Origin: an uncultured Oscillospiraceae bacterium
GTDB lineage: Bacteria; Bacillota; Clostridia; Oscillospirales; Oscillospiraceae
Length of the DNA: 64,000 nt
Assembly: GCA_934593275.1 (NCBI GenBank)
Contig: CAKTQE010000001.1
Span: 90,400 to 154,399 of the forward strand
Direction: 5' to 3'
The number at the start of each line of letters is the position of its first letter. Positions within the stretch are counted from its first letter, which is position 1. The position numbers and the translations under genes were made by a program. Positions 50,879 through 59,459 of this stretch are shown here, in pieces. Under the pieces are notes generated by a model. That model was not told the origin of the DNA. It made no database searches and was given only the letters and a program-made list of their open reading frames with translations.

Positions 50879-51799
50879 ATGGCTGTATTTCGCATTGAAA
50901 AGAACAAAAATTATACGGTGATGGCAAACTATCACCTTCGGGATATATCTCTTTCGCTCAAAGCCAAGGGGCTGCTGTCGCTGATGCTCTCCCTGCCGGA
51001 GGGCTGGGACTATACCACCAAGGGGCTTGCCTGCATCTGCAAGGACGGTGTGGACAGCATCTGTTCCACGGTCAAAGAGCTGGAAAAAGCCGGATATGTC
51101 CAGCGTAGACGGCTCAGAAACGAGCTAGGGCATCTCACAGAGATCGAGTACACGATTCTGGAAAAGCCTATCCACACAGCATCTTCGGAGGAATCCGCGC
51201 TGCCCGACAGTTCTGCAAAAGCCGGGACCCCACCTAAACGGGAAAAGCCAGTTTTGGATTATCCTGTTTTGGACAATCCTGAACTGGCTTTTCCAGAACA
51301 GGAGGAACCTGAACAGGAAAATCCCGCCCAATTAAATATACAAGAATCAATTACAGAAAAATTAAATACTGATCTATCAAGTAAAGATTCATTCTTTCCT
51401 TCTACAGAAGCCGTTCCGGTAAATAGACAGGTTCCGCTGACAGACGGAAGGACAGAAAGAGAAAGGATCAGAGAGCAGATTGAGTATAAAATTATGCGGG
51501 ATCGGTATGGTCAGGAGCAGATTGATGAGCTTGTGGAAATCATGCTGGAGGTTGCCATGAATCGCAGTCCTACGATTCGCATTGGCAGAGAAGCGGAATA
51601 CGCCACTGCCTATGTTCAGGATCGGTTCTCCAGAATTACATCCATGCACATTGAGCGTGTCTGCGATGGCATCCGGGATAATCACACTCAGGTGCGAAAT
51701 ACCAAAGCCTACCTTCTAGCGGCACTGTTCAATGCCGTTTCCACCCTGGACAGCTACTACACCATGCAGGCAAACAGCGATTTTGGCAGCTCTTTTTGA
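50879..51799 (+). CDS. replication initiator protein A-like / DUF6017 ICE protein
   Basis: This 306-residue protein has an N-terminal winged helix typical of RepA_N-like initiators: NYTVMANYHLRDISLSLKAK, GLLSLMLSLPEGWDYTTKGL and STVKELEKAGYVQRRRL. A Pro/Glu-rich linker and a helical DUF6017-like C-terminus (AYLLAALFNAVSTLDSYYT) follow. It probably supports replication of the excised circle. GGAGG precedes ATG 50879. Its stop codon lies inside the next terminator hairpin. Confidence 0.82.
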   Translation: MAVFRIEKNKNYTVMANYHLRDISLSLKAKGLLSLMLSLPEGWDYTTKGLACICKDGVDSICSTVKELEKAGYVQRRRLRNELGHLTEIEYTILEKPIHTASSEESALPDSSAKAGTPPKREKPVLDYPVLDNPELAFPEQEEPEQENPAQLNIQESITEKLNTDLSSKDSFFPSTEAVPVNRQVPLTDGRTERERIREQIEYKIMRDRYGQEQIDELVEIMLEVAMNRSPTIRIGREAEYATAYVQDRFSRITSMHIERVCDGIRDNHTQVRNTKAYLLAALFNAVSTLDSYYTMQANSDFGSSF

Positions 51800-51810
51800 G
51801 CTGCTTTTTT
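51786..51810 (+). terminator. intrinsic terminator overlapping the replication initiator stop
   Basis: GCAGCTC-TTTTT-GAGCTGC followed by TTTTTT and CATAT. Confidence 0.8.
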
Positions 51811-51843
51811 CATATCTGGATACCAGCGCAAGGAGCAAACACA

Positions 51844-52155
51844 ATGTCAAAAAGTAAAACCATTGCCAAGCGGATGGAGGAAGCACGGATTCAGGCCGGT
51901 GCCCAGAATTACAAGGGGCATGACTACATGGACTTGGCCCGGTTTGATACAAACACCCGGCACATGATCATCTTCCATGTCCTGACCCATGATTCCCCAG
52001 TGGGTGACAAAGGCGACAGGATGCGCCTGTTCCTCTCCGACAAGGGCTATCAGAAAGCATTGGAGAATGAAAAGCACGGGAACATCCAGATTATTTCCCA
52101 TGCAAAGGTCGTTCGAGGAAATCCGATTTACGACCACAAAGACCAGCTTCGGTAA
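51844..52155 (+). CDS. DUF5720-like small ICE protein (second copy)
   Basis: This 103-residue protein contains RHMIIFHVLTHDSP, RMRLFLSDKGYQKALENEKH and IISHAKVVRG, matching the layout of the protein at 49940-50203. It is longer at the N-terminus (MSKSKTIAKRMEEARIQAGA). AAGGAGCAAACACA precedes ATG 51844. The biochemical role is unknown. Confidence 0.72.
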   Translation: MSKSKTIAKRMEEARIQAGAQNYKGHDYMDLARFDTNTRHMIIFHVLTHDSPVGDKGDRMRLFLSDKGYQKALENEKHGNIQIISHAKVVRGNPIYDHKDQLR

Positions 52156-52165
52156 AGGAGGTTCT

Positions 52166-52210
52166 ATGAATCTGAAAATTCTGCTGCACCGGCTGGTGGT
52201 TCCGCCCTAG
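52166..52210 (+). CDS. possible 14-residue peptide
   Basis: ATG 52166 follows AAAGGAGG at ideal spacing and encodes MNLKILLHRLVVPP before a stop. It lies 50 bp before the PcfB gene. The strong ribosome site is the only support. Confidence 0.3.
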   Translation: MNLKILLHRLVVPP

Positions 52211-52259
52211 CAGGGATTGTCTTCTCCCTGCAAATCCACAGAAAGGAGCGTGATTTTCC

Positions 52260-52721
52260 ATGCAGGAAGAAGTGGAACAGAGGGTCGTCACCCTCATCGT
52301 CAACTGCACCAAGCTGACAGAGCAGGAGCTGAGAAAAGCACTGGGGAAACTGCTTACGCACCTGAAAACCCAGCACCAAACCAAGCAGCCCCACGGCAAG
52401 ATGACCGTCAAAAAGCTCGCCGCCCAGAATCGAGGCTTGCAGAGCGTGGAGGTCACAGACCAAAATATCGGCTCTTTCAACCGTATTGCCAGAAAGTACG
52501 GCATTGATTTTGCCCCTTTCAAGGCAAAGGGACAGGATCGCTACCTGATTTTCTTCAAAAGTCAGGATGCCGATGCCATGACCGCCGCTTTCAAGGAGTA
52601 CACAGAACAAATTGTGAATAAGAAATCCCGCCCCTCTATCCTTGCCAAGCTGGAACAGTTCAAGGCGCTGATTCAGTCCGCCGTGGTGGATCGGACAAAG
52701 AAAAAGGAGCTGGAACGGTGA
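52260..52721 (+). CDS. PcfB/DUF3801-family conjugation protein
   Basis: This 153-residue protein matches the DUF3801/PcfB family, which in pCF10 works with the coupling protein PcfC at the start of transfer. Marker stretches are EEVEQRVVTLIVNCTKLTEQ and GIDFAPFKAKGQDRYLIFFK. AAAGGAG precedes the ATG. It overlaps the VirD4 gene by 4 bp (GTGA), the usual PcfB-PcfC arrangement. Confidence 0.85.
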   Translation: MQEEVEQRVVTLIVNCTKLTEQELRKALGKLLTHLKTQHQTKQPHGKMTVKKLAAQNRGLQSVEVTDQNIGSFNRIARKYGIDFAPFKAKGQDRYLIFFKSQDADAMTAAFKEYTEQIVNKKSRPSILAKLEQFKALIQSAVVDRTKKKELER

Positions 52722-53704
52722 AACAGGTAAACTGGAAGAAAGCACTTCTGCCAAATCTGCCCTATGTATTCATTGCGTTGCTCTGCACAAAGCTGGGGCA
52801 GGCCGCACGGCTGGCAACTGGTGCTGATTTTGCTGGAAAATTCCTGCATTTTCTGGAAGGGCTGTCAGATGCCTTTTCGGTTCCGCTGCCCAGCTTCCAC
52901 CCAGTAGATCTTTGCGTCGGCATTGCCATCGCTGCAGCCATGCGGCTGGGTGTCTATGTGAAGGGCAAAAATGCCAAGAAGTTCCGGCACAACCAGGAGT
53001 ACGGTTCTGCCCGGTGGGGAACCGCCGCCGACATTGTCCCTTACGTTGATCCGGCTTTTGAGAATAACATCATTCTCACCCAGACGGAAAGCCTGACCAT
53101 GAACAACCGTCCCGCCGATCCCCGTACCGCACGGAACAAAAACGTGCTGATTATCGGCGGTTCCGGCTCCGGTAAGACGAGGTTTTGGTTGAAGCCCAAT
53201 TTGATGCAATGTACGTCCAAGAAGTACCCCGTCAGCTTTGTTGTTACCGATCCCAAGGGCAGCATCGTTACCGAGTGCGGAAAAATGCTTCTGCATTTTG
53301 GCTACCGGCTGAAAATTCTGAACACCATCAACTTCAAAAAGTCCATGCACTATAACCCCTTCGCTTACATCCACAGCGAAAAGGATATTTTGAAGCTGGT
53401 GACAACGCTGATCGCCAACACCAAGGGCGAGGGCAAAGCCGGGGACGACTTCTGGGTCAAGGCAGAAACCCTGCTGTACACTGCGCTCATCGGCTACATC
53501 CATTATGAAGCCCCGGAGGAGGAACAGAATCTTTCTACGCTGGTGGAGATGGTAAACACCATGGAGGTTCGGGAGGATGACGAGGAATTTCAGAATCAGG
53601 TGGATTTGATGTTTGAAGACCTGGCCAAGGAGAAACCGGAACACTTTGCCGTCCGGCAGTACAAGAAGTACAAGCTGGCGGCAGGTGATATATGCTCTAA
53701 GTGA
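52718..53704 (+). pseudogene. VirD4/TraG-type coupling protein, truncated by insertion
   Basis: The gene starts at GTG 52718 and encodes two N-terminal membrane segments, Walker A GGSGSGKT (residues 147-154) and FVVTDPKGSIV. Full-length relatives have about 600 residues; here the reading frame ends at 328. After KYKLAAG (codon ending at 53686) the family continues with KTAKSIL-like sequence, but here it turns into DICSK and stop. The break coincides with the end of the serine-recombinase element. The transfer ATPase is therefore inactive unless the insert excises. Confidence 0.88.
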
Positions 53705-53777
53705 CTTCTTAATCATGATTTTTGTCATGGTTAGTGAAGCAATCGCTTAGAGCATTTTTGTTTCAGGAGGTACAGCT
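53687..53777 (+). terminator. left end of the nested element with a read-in terminator
   Basis: ATGCTCTAAG (53692-53701) and CTTAGAGCAT (53746-53755) pair, with an inner TTAATCATGA / TCATGGTTAG stem, and TTTTT follows. The hairpin would stop transcripts coming from the VirD4 operon before the recombinase gene. Confidence 0.65.
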
Positions 53778-55658
53778 ATGAGAAACGAAAAAATCACCCC
53801 ACTGTACGAGCGCCTGAGCCGAGACGACGAGTTACAGGGTGAGAGCAACTCCATAAGCCATCAAAAGCAGATGTTAGAGGAGTTTGCCCGCCGGAATGGG
53901 CTGCCCAACCCTACGCACTTTACCGATGATGGTATCTCAGGCACCCGTTTTGACCGCCCCGGATTTTTGGCGATGATGGAGGAAGTGGAGGCAGGGCGTG
54001 TAGAGGCAATCGTCATCAAGGACATGAGCCGGTTAGGACGCGACTATCTGAAGGTCGGTCAAGTTATGGAGGTTTTGCGGCAGCGAGGCGTTCGTCTGAT
54101 TGCCATCAACGACGGTGTGGACAGTCTGAAAGGCGATGACGATTTTACCCCGTTCCGCAACATTATGAATGAATTTTACGCCCGTGATACCAGCCGGAAA
54201 ATCCGCTCTGTGTTTAAGTCAAAAGGCATGAGCGGCAAGCACCTGACCGGCACTGTGATTTACGGCTACTTATGGGACGAAAAACGGGCGCATTGGCTGG
54301 TAGATGAGGAAGCTGCCGAAGTGGTACGCCGTATCTTCTCACTCACGCTGGAGGGATATGGGCCTTACCAGATCGCCAGCAAGTTGTCCGCAGACCGGAT
54401 TGAAATTCCTGTCGTACACCTTGCCCGCTTCAACGAGGGTGTGAACCGTTCAAAGCCGGTCAAAGACCCATATGGATGGGGATCATCTACCATCGTGAAC
54501 ATTTTGAAAAAACGAGAGTATTTAGGGCATACCATCAATTTCAAGACCCGCAAGCACTTTAAGGACAAGAAAAGCCACTATGTTTCTGAGGACGAATGGA
54601 CGATCTTTGAGAATACCCATGAAGCCATTATCGACCAGCAGACCTTTGATTTGGCGCAGAAAATCCGCAGCAATGTACGGCGTTATCCAAACGGCTGGGG
54701 CGAAGCGGCTCCCCTCACAGGCTTGCTCTATTGTGCCGATTGCGGCGGCAAGATGTATGTCCACCGCACCAACAATGGCAAGCGGGTTTCTCAATATACC
54801 TGTTCCAATTATACCAAAGTTCCGTGTGGGACACTATGCCCTACACAACACCGTATCAATGAGAGTGCTGTCCTGACATTGGTTTCCGACACGCTCCGGG
54901 CTATCGCTGAATATTCCAGAAATGACCGGACGGAATTTATTCACACTGTTCAGGAGACGCAGGTTGCTCAACAGAGTGCCGATATATCGAAAAAGCGCAG
55001 GCGTCTGGCTGCTGCCCAAAAGAGAGCCGGAGAACTGGAAAAACTGATTTGCAAAATCTATGAGGACAACGCCCTCGGCAAGCTGCCGGATGCACGATAT
55101 AAGGCGCTTGATGCACAGTATGCCAAAGAGCAGGATGCACTTGAGATTGAAATTGCAGAGCTGGAAAAGGCTGTTACCGGCTATGAGCAGAGCCAGAAAT
55201 CAGCGGAGAAATTTATAGCCCTGATTGATAAGTACGAAAATTTTGACACGCTGACAAACACCATGCTCAACGAGTTTGTAGAGAAAATCCTTGTCCATGA
55301 ACGCGCCCGAAAAGGCAGTCAGGACACCACGCAGGAAATTGAAATCTACTTCAATTTTTTAGGACGCTATATCCCACCATCCTTACAGCCGGTTCCTTTA
55401 ACCCCGGAGGAACAGGAAGAACTGCGGAAGAAGGAGGAACGCAAGGACAGGCTTCACCAGAACTACTTACGCCGCAAGGCAACCGGAAAGCAGAAGGAAT
55501 GGGAAGAACGCTACAACGCCAAGCGCAAGGTCCAAGTTGAGGCGGCAAAGACCGCAATCCGGGCTGAGGACATGGAGAAAGGCATTTTTACCACCGTCAG
55601 CCAGTTACCCAGGCAGGAGCCGCGCAAGGCCACTGTATCGGCCAGTGCCGCAGTTTAA
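53778..55658 (+). CDS. large serine recombinase (TnpX/TndX type)
   Basis: This 626-residue integrase cuts DNA through a covalent serine link. The catalytic Ser14 lies in LYERLSRDDE, and the resolvase block IKDMSRLGRDYLKVGQVMEV follows. The recombinase domain spans roughly residues 160-300, a zinc ribbon begins CADCGGKMYVHR, and a long coiled coil runs at about 400-500. CAGGAGGTACAGCT precedes the ATG. It sits at the left end of an element inserted in VirD4, with a TnpV gene behind it, as in Tn4451-like elements. Confidence 0.93.
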   Translation: MRNEKITPLYERLSRDDELQGESNSISHQKQMLEEFARRNGLPNPTHFTDDGISGTRFDRPGFLAMMEEVEAGRVEAIVIKDMSRLGRDYLKVGQVMEVLRQRGVRLIAINDGVDSLKGDDDFTPFRNIMNEFYARDTSRKIRSVFKSKGMSGKHLTGTVIYGYLWDEKRAHWLVDEEAAEVVRRIFSLTLEGYGPYQIASKLSADRIEIPVVHLARFNEGVNRSKPVKDPYGWGSSTIVNILKKREYLGHTINFKTRKHFKDKKSHYVSEDEWTIFENTHEAIIDQQTFDLAQKIRSNVRRYPNGWGEAAPLTGLLYCADCGGKMYVHRTNNGKRVSQYTCSNYTKVPCGTLCPTQHRINESAVLTLVSDTLRAIAEYSRNDRTEFIHTVQETQVAQQSADISKKRRRLAAAQKRAGELEKLICKIYEDNALGKLPDARYKALDAQYAKEQDALEIEIAELEKAVTGYEQSQKSAEKFIALIDKYENFDTLTNTMLNEFVEKILVHERARKGSQDTTQEIEIYFNFLGRYIPPSLQPVPLTPEEQEELRKKEERKDRLHQNYLRRKATGKQKEWEERYNAKRKVQVEAAKTAIRAEDMEKGIFTTVSQLPRQEPRKATVSASAAV

Positions 55659-55684
55659 GCGTCACAGTGTAAAGGAGGACGAAC

Positions 55685-56038
55685 ATGAACGAATTGACTT
55701 ACACCCGCTGCGGGGATTACTACATCCCCGACCTGAAGCTGTCCGAGCAGCCGGAGGCCCCCATCGGCAAGTATGGCCGTATGCGGCAACGCTACCTGAA
55801 GGAACACCGGCCCGGCCTTTACAGCAGCTTGATTTTGAGCGAAAAGCTGTACCCGCATCTATTGGAGATTGACCGGGCGGCGCGCGAACGGATGGACGCC
55901 ATGCTGCCCCGCATGATGGAGGCGGCAGGCGTCACAGAGGAATTGAAAGCCCGTGACCCTATGTGCTGGGTGGGGCTAATGAACACGGTGAAAGCGCAGG
56001 TGGAGGAAACGATTTTACAAGAATTGATTTGTGTATAA
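55685..56038 (+). CDS. TnpV family protein
   Basis: This 117-residue protein of the TnpV family was first named in Tn4451, and its function is unknown. It begins MNELTYTRCGDYYIPDLKL and contains GRMRQRYLKEHRPGLYSSLI. AAAGGAGGACGAAC precedes the ATG, 26 bp after the recombinase stop. It is a reliable marker of this transposon group. Confidence 0.87.
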   Translation: MNELTYTRCGDYYIPDLKLSEQPEAPIGKYGRMRQRYLKEHRPGLYSSLILSEKLYPHLLEIDRAARERMDAMLPRMMEAAGVTEELKARDPMCWVGLMNTVKAQVEETILQELICV

Positions 56039-56052
56039 GAATTAGAACAGAG

Positions 56053-56106
56053 TAGAAGTCGGAGATTTTATTTGATATTAAAAACTCCGGCTTCTATTTG
56101 TTTTCC
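56053..56106 (+). terminator. intrinsic terminator of the recombinase-tnpV transcript
   Basis: TAGAAGTCGGAG and CTCCGGCTTCTA form a 12-bp stem with one mismatch around a 20-nt loop, followed by TTTGTTTT. Confidence 0.75.
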
Positions 56107-56148
56107 TAAAAATCGCTCCGCCCAAGTATCCTTTTGAAAATGAGAAAT

Positions 56149-56199
56149 GGGCTATTTTCTTGAATTGCTCATATTTGTGTGTTATCATAGGAATGATAA
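56149..56199 (+). promoter_or_regulatory. araC promoter with a shared motif and a palindromic operator
   Basis: GGGCTATTTT (56149-56158) precedes TTGAAT (56160-56165), a 17-bp spacer and TATCAT (56183-56188). The palindrome TTATCATAGGAATGATAA (56182-56199) overlaps the -10 box and resembles metal-regulator operators. Confidence 0.55.
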
Positions 56200-56228
56200 G
56201 TTTGGATTAACTATTTGGAGCGATGATA

Positions 56229-57179
56229 ATGGAAAAAGTCAATTTCAATCAAGAATGGTACGGTACACAGGCCAAGGTATTGTTTCAGGATGATATTCGC
56301 ATAGTCATTGATTATGGCTGCAATGGCCGGGGAATTGTTAAGAATTATAACCTTTTTGACGGAATACAACTATGTTTTCTGGATTTTGAAACGGATGAAG
56401 TAATGAAAACTCAAAAGTTCAATCCAGATATTATCCAAATCACACACTGTCAGGCTGGACGCTATGAATGTGAGTTTGCAAATCATACTGTGTCATATCT
56501 GCCAGAGGGCTATTTTAGCGTTGCGGCAACAGAGCATTTGCCAGTTTCCTTTTCTTTCCCTTTGGGAAAATATTACGGCGTCAGCCTCGTCATTGACCGT
56601 CAGGCGCTTTCAGATGGAATACGCCGGATGATGCAGACAATCCCTATTGACCTTGATAAAATAGGGACAACGCTGGGACTTGAAACACGGTGGTATGTCA
56701 GTGATACCCCAGCGCAGTTGAAGCATCTGTTTTCAGAATTATATTCTGCCGCTGAGACGGAGCCAATCGGCTATTTCAAAATTAAGGCTATTGAACTCCT
56801 GTACCACATGGATCAGCTAACGCAGATTAACGGGTGCGACTTGAAGTATTTTGATAAGAAACAAATACAGTCTACAAAAGCAATCCGGGAATATCTTGTT
56901 TCTCACTTGGACGAAAAAGTGTCTTTGGAGCAGATGGCAAAAGAAGCGCATTTGAACCTCTCTGTATTTCATTTGGTTTTTTCTCATATCTACGGAGACA
57001 CACCCTATGCGTATCTCAAAAAATACAAAATGAATTTAGCAGCCCAGTGGCTCTCGGAAGATAAAATGAAAATCGGGGATATAGCTTTAGAACTCGGATA
57101 TAGCAATGCCAGCAAATTTGCTAAAGCGTTTCAATCTGTGTATGGGATGTTACCAAAGGACTATCGAAAAAATAAATAG
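56229..57179 (+). CDS. AraC-family transcriptional activator (YbtA-like)
   Basis: This 316-residue regulator has a sensory N-terminal domain (about 1-210) and two helix-turn-helix motifs in the last 100 residues (LEQMAKEAHLNLSVFHLVFS and IGDIALELGYSNASKFAKAF). It heads an ECF/ABC uptake gene set and by analogy with YbtA may bind the imported ligand. I prefer ATG 56229, eight bases after TTTGGAG, to ATG 56223. The promoter motif GGGCTATTTT recurs before both transport operons, so it is the likely binding site. Confidence 0.88.
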   Translation: MEKVNFNQEWYGTQAKVLFQDDIRIVIDYGCNGRGIVKNYNLFDGIQLCFLDFETDEVMKTQKFNPDIIQITHCQAGRYECEFANHTVSYLPEGYFSVAATEHLPVSFSFPLGKYYGVSLVIDRQALSDGIRRMMQTIPIDLDKIGTTLGLETRWYVSDTPAQLKHLFSELYSAAETEPIGYFKIKAIELLYHMDQLTQINGCDLKYFDKKQIQSTKAIREYLVSHLDEKVSLEQMAKEAHLNLSVFHLVFSHIYGDTPYAYLKKYKMNLAAQWLSEDKMKIGDIALELGYSNASKFAKAFQSVYGMLPKDYRKNK

Positions 57180-57186
57180 GAAGAAC

Positions 57187-57292
57187 GGGCTATTTTCTGC
57201 ATCATCTCAAAGGAATGGAGCGGAAAAAATTGAGGGACTGTGTATAATGGGTTGATGTGGTTAGCTTTATCTAACCACATCAACCCATTTTT
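57187..57292 (+). promoter_or_regulatory. regulatory region of the ECF operon
   Basis: GGGCTATTTTCT (57187-57198) lies 56 bp before TATAAT (57243-57248). No -35 box is present, as expected for an activated promoter. A perfect 19-bp inverted repeat (57246-57289, loop CTTTAT, core GGTTAG...CTAACC) overlaps the -10 box and is followed by TTTTAGGAGG. Confidence 0.6.
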
Positions 57293-57307
57293 AGGAGGTG
57301 GTGATTT

Positions 57308-58012
57308 GTGCTTGTTATAGACACACGAATAAAGTTGTTGTTATTCATTCTTATCAACTTTATGGTGTTCGGCTTGAAGGATTTCATTCTTGGCAGCGTG
57401 TGTTTTTTCTTTATCTGTATCCTTTCGTGCCTGATGGGGCAGAAAAAGATTGTATTGAAATACCTTATCTTTTATGTGGTGATTGCGGCCATACAGCAGC
57501 TTTGCGCCTTCCTTCCCCAGGCCATCGAAACTATTTTGTCGATCTTCACATTGTTTATTCGGGTGATGATACCCGTGGTACTCTTTGCCTCAACCTTTAT
57601 CGCTACAACGAAAGTCAGCGAATTGATTGCGGCCATGTACTCGCTAAAAATTCCTCGGAGCATTACCATTACATTCGCTATGGTATTGCGCTTTTTTCCG
57701 ACTTTCAGTGAGGAGATCCACAATATCTATGACGCGATGAAGTTAAGAGGCATCGCACTTTCGTGGAAAAATGTATTCACGCGCCCTGTGCTCATTCTGG
57801 AGGCAATCGCTATCCCCATCGTGATGCGCTCTGCTTCGATTGCAGAAGAATTATCTGCTTCTGCAGTGACACGAGGCATTGATAATCCGGCACAACGAAC
57901 TTCGTTCATTCAGCTAAAAGTCCATGCTAAAGATTGGATGGTACTGAGCTTCTTTCTTGTTGCCTTCGTTGTGCTGTTTTTCTGCAAATACCAGATATAT
58001 GGGAGGATATGA
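57308..58012 (+). CDS. ECF transporter T component (CbiQ-like permease)
   Basis: This 234-residue membrane protein has five to six hydrophobic segments and the two coupling motifs of ECF T proteins: AMKLRGIAL and SASAVTRGIDN (the Ala-Arg-Gly type boxes that contact the ATPases). It transmits ATP-driven movement to the S component. The start is GTG 57308 behind AGGAGGT. Its stop overlaps the start region of the ATPase gene. Confidence 0.9.
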   Translation: MLVIDTRIKLLLFILINFMVFGLKDFILGSVCFFFICILSCLMGQKKIVLKYLIFYVVIAAIQQLCAFLPQAIETILSIFTLFIRVMIPVVLFASTFIATTKVSELIAAMYSLKIPRSITITFAMVLRFFPTFSEEIHNIYDAMKLRGIALSWKNVFTRPVLILEAIAIPIVMRSASIAEELSASAVTRGIDNPAQRTSFIQLKVHAKDWMVLSFFLVAFVVLFFCKYQIYGRI

Positions 58013-59427
58013 TGATGATTGATATTGACCATGTATCTTTTCAATATTCCGGAGCTGAACAGGAAAATCTGCAAGATTTCAATTTGCAGATTAAAAAGGG
58101 AGAGTGTGTTGTTCTCACTGGCGAATCTGGATGTGGAAAGACTTGTGTGACCAGGTTGATAAATACGCTTATTCCCCACTTTTACGAAGGGGAAATGTCC
58201 GGGGCGGTTCTCATTGACGGAGTTGATACCTGCACGATCCAACCGCACGATTTGTCGGACAAGATAGGCTCCGTTTTCCAAAATCCACGCAGTCAGTTTT
58301 TTAGTCTGGATACGGACAGCGAGATTGTGTTTGGTATGGAAAATAAGGGTATGCCCTATCAAGTGATGCTGGATCGTTATCAACAGACTATTCGGGAATT
58401 ACATATTGAAAAGTTAAAGGATCGCAACCTGTTTGACTTGTCCGGCGGGCAAAAGCAGACCATAGCCTTTGCCAGCGTTTACGCATTAAATCCTGATATT
58501 TTTGTCTTGGACGAGCCTTCCTCAAACTTGGATCCGGAGGCCATCCAAGAACTACGGCGGCTGCTTTTGCTGATTAAGGCGCAAGGAAAAACGATTGTTG
58601 TATCCGAACATCGCCTTTACTTCTTGAATGGGATTGCAGACCGCATTGTCCTTGTGGAACATGGTAAGCTGAAACAATCTTGGTCCGCCCGTGATTTTGC
58701 TTTACTCAGTACCGAGCAAATCAAGGCGCTGGGACTTAGAAGCTATACGCCTGCAAGGTTAGAACTTCCAGAAACAATGCCATCTCGAAAGGATACCCCG
58801 GCTGTCGAAGTTAAAGATCTTGCGATAGGATATGAGAAAGGGAAACCCGTGGCGCAGCACCTGAATTTTCGTGTCTACCCAGGAGAAATTGTTGGTGTGG
58901 TAGGAAAAAATGGCTGTGGGAAATCAACTTTAGCCCGGACCTTATGTGGCTTGCAGAAGGAACTCCGTGGAGAAGTTCTATACCAAAACAGTATGATCCC
59001 AAGCAAACGGCGGATCAGGAAAGCATATCTTGTCATGCAGGACCCGGACTATCAACTGTTTACCGATAGCGTTTACCAGGAACTACTGCTGGCATTATCT
59101 GACCAGAAGGATAAAGACGAAAAGAGAATAGACGATATTCTGGATGAGCTGAATTTGACGATTTATAAAGAGCGGCATCCAATGTCCCTATCAGGTGGGC
59201 AAAAGCAGCGCACTGCTATCGGCGTTGCGGCTCTCCGGGATGCAGAGGTACTTATTTTTGATGAGCCTACAAGCGGCTTGGACTACAAAAACATGGAGAG
59301 TGTTGCAGGAATTTTAAGTGCGCTGTCCAAAAGAGGGAAAGCCATCTTGGTGATTTCCCATGACAATGAACTACTGATGAAGATTTGTTCCCGTGTCATT
59401 CGCATGGATGAAAAGACTTCATCTTAG
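58012..59427 (+). CDS. ECF transporter double ATPase (fused A and A')
   Basis: This protein of about 471 residues holds two complete ABC ATPase domains. Domain 1 has Walker A TGESGCGKT, signature LSGGQKQ and Walker B FVLDEPSSNLD. Domain 2 has VGKNGCGKST, LSGGQKQRTA and LIFDEPTSGLD. It powers the adjacent T and S proteins. Three consecutive in-frame ATG codons (58009, 58012, 58015) follow GGGAGG; I chose the middle one. The fused form means the system does not depend on the cell's shared ECF module. Confidence 0.92.
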   Translation: MMIDIDHVSFQYSGAEQENLQDFNLQIKKGECVVLTGESGCGKTCVTRLINTLIPHFYEGEMSGAVLIDGVDTCTIQPHDLSDKIGSVFQNPRSQFFSLDTDSEIVFGMENKGMPYQVMLDRYQQTIRELHIEKLKDRNLFDLSGGQKQTIAFASVYALNPDIFVLDEPSSNLDPEAIQELRRLLLLIKAQGKTIVVSEHRLYFLNGIADRIVLVEHGKLKQSWSARDFALLSTEQIKALGLRSYTPARLELPETMPSRKDTPAVEVKDLAIGYEKGKPVAQHLNFRVYPGEIVGVVGKNGCGKSTLARTLCGLQKELRGEVLYQNSMIPSKRRIRKAYLVMQDPDYQLFTDSVYQELLLALSDQKDKDEKRIDDILDELNLTIYKERHPMSLSGGQKQRTAIGVAALRDAEVLIFDEPTSGLDYKNMESVAGILSALSKRGKAILVISHDNELLMKICSRVIRMDEKTSS

Positions 59428-59459
59428 TTATATACCAATAATAGAAAGGGGCTATCTAT

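Noticed and set aside
53778..56038. Group II intron or IS element at the VirD4 break
   Set aside because: There is no reverse transcriptase or DDE transposase; the serine recombinase and TnpV explain the insertion.
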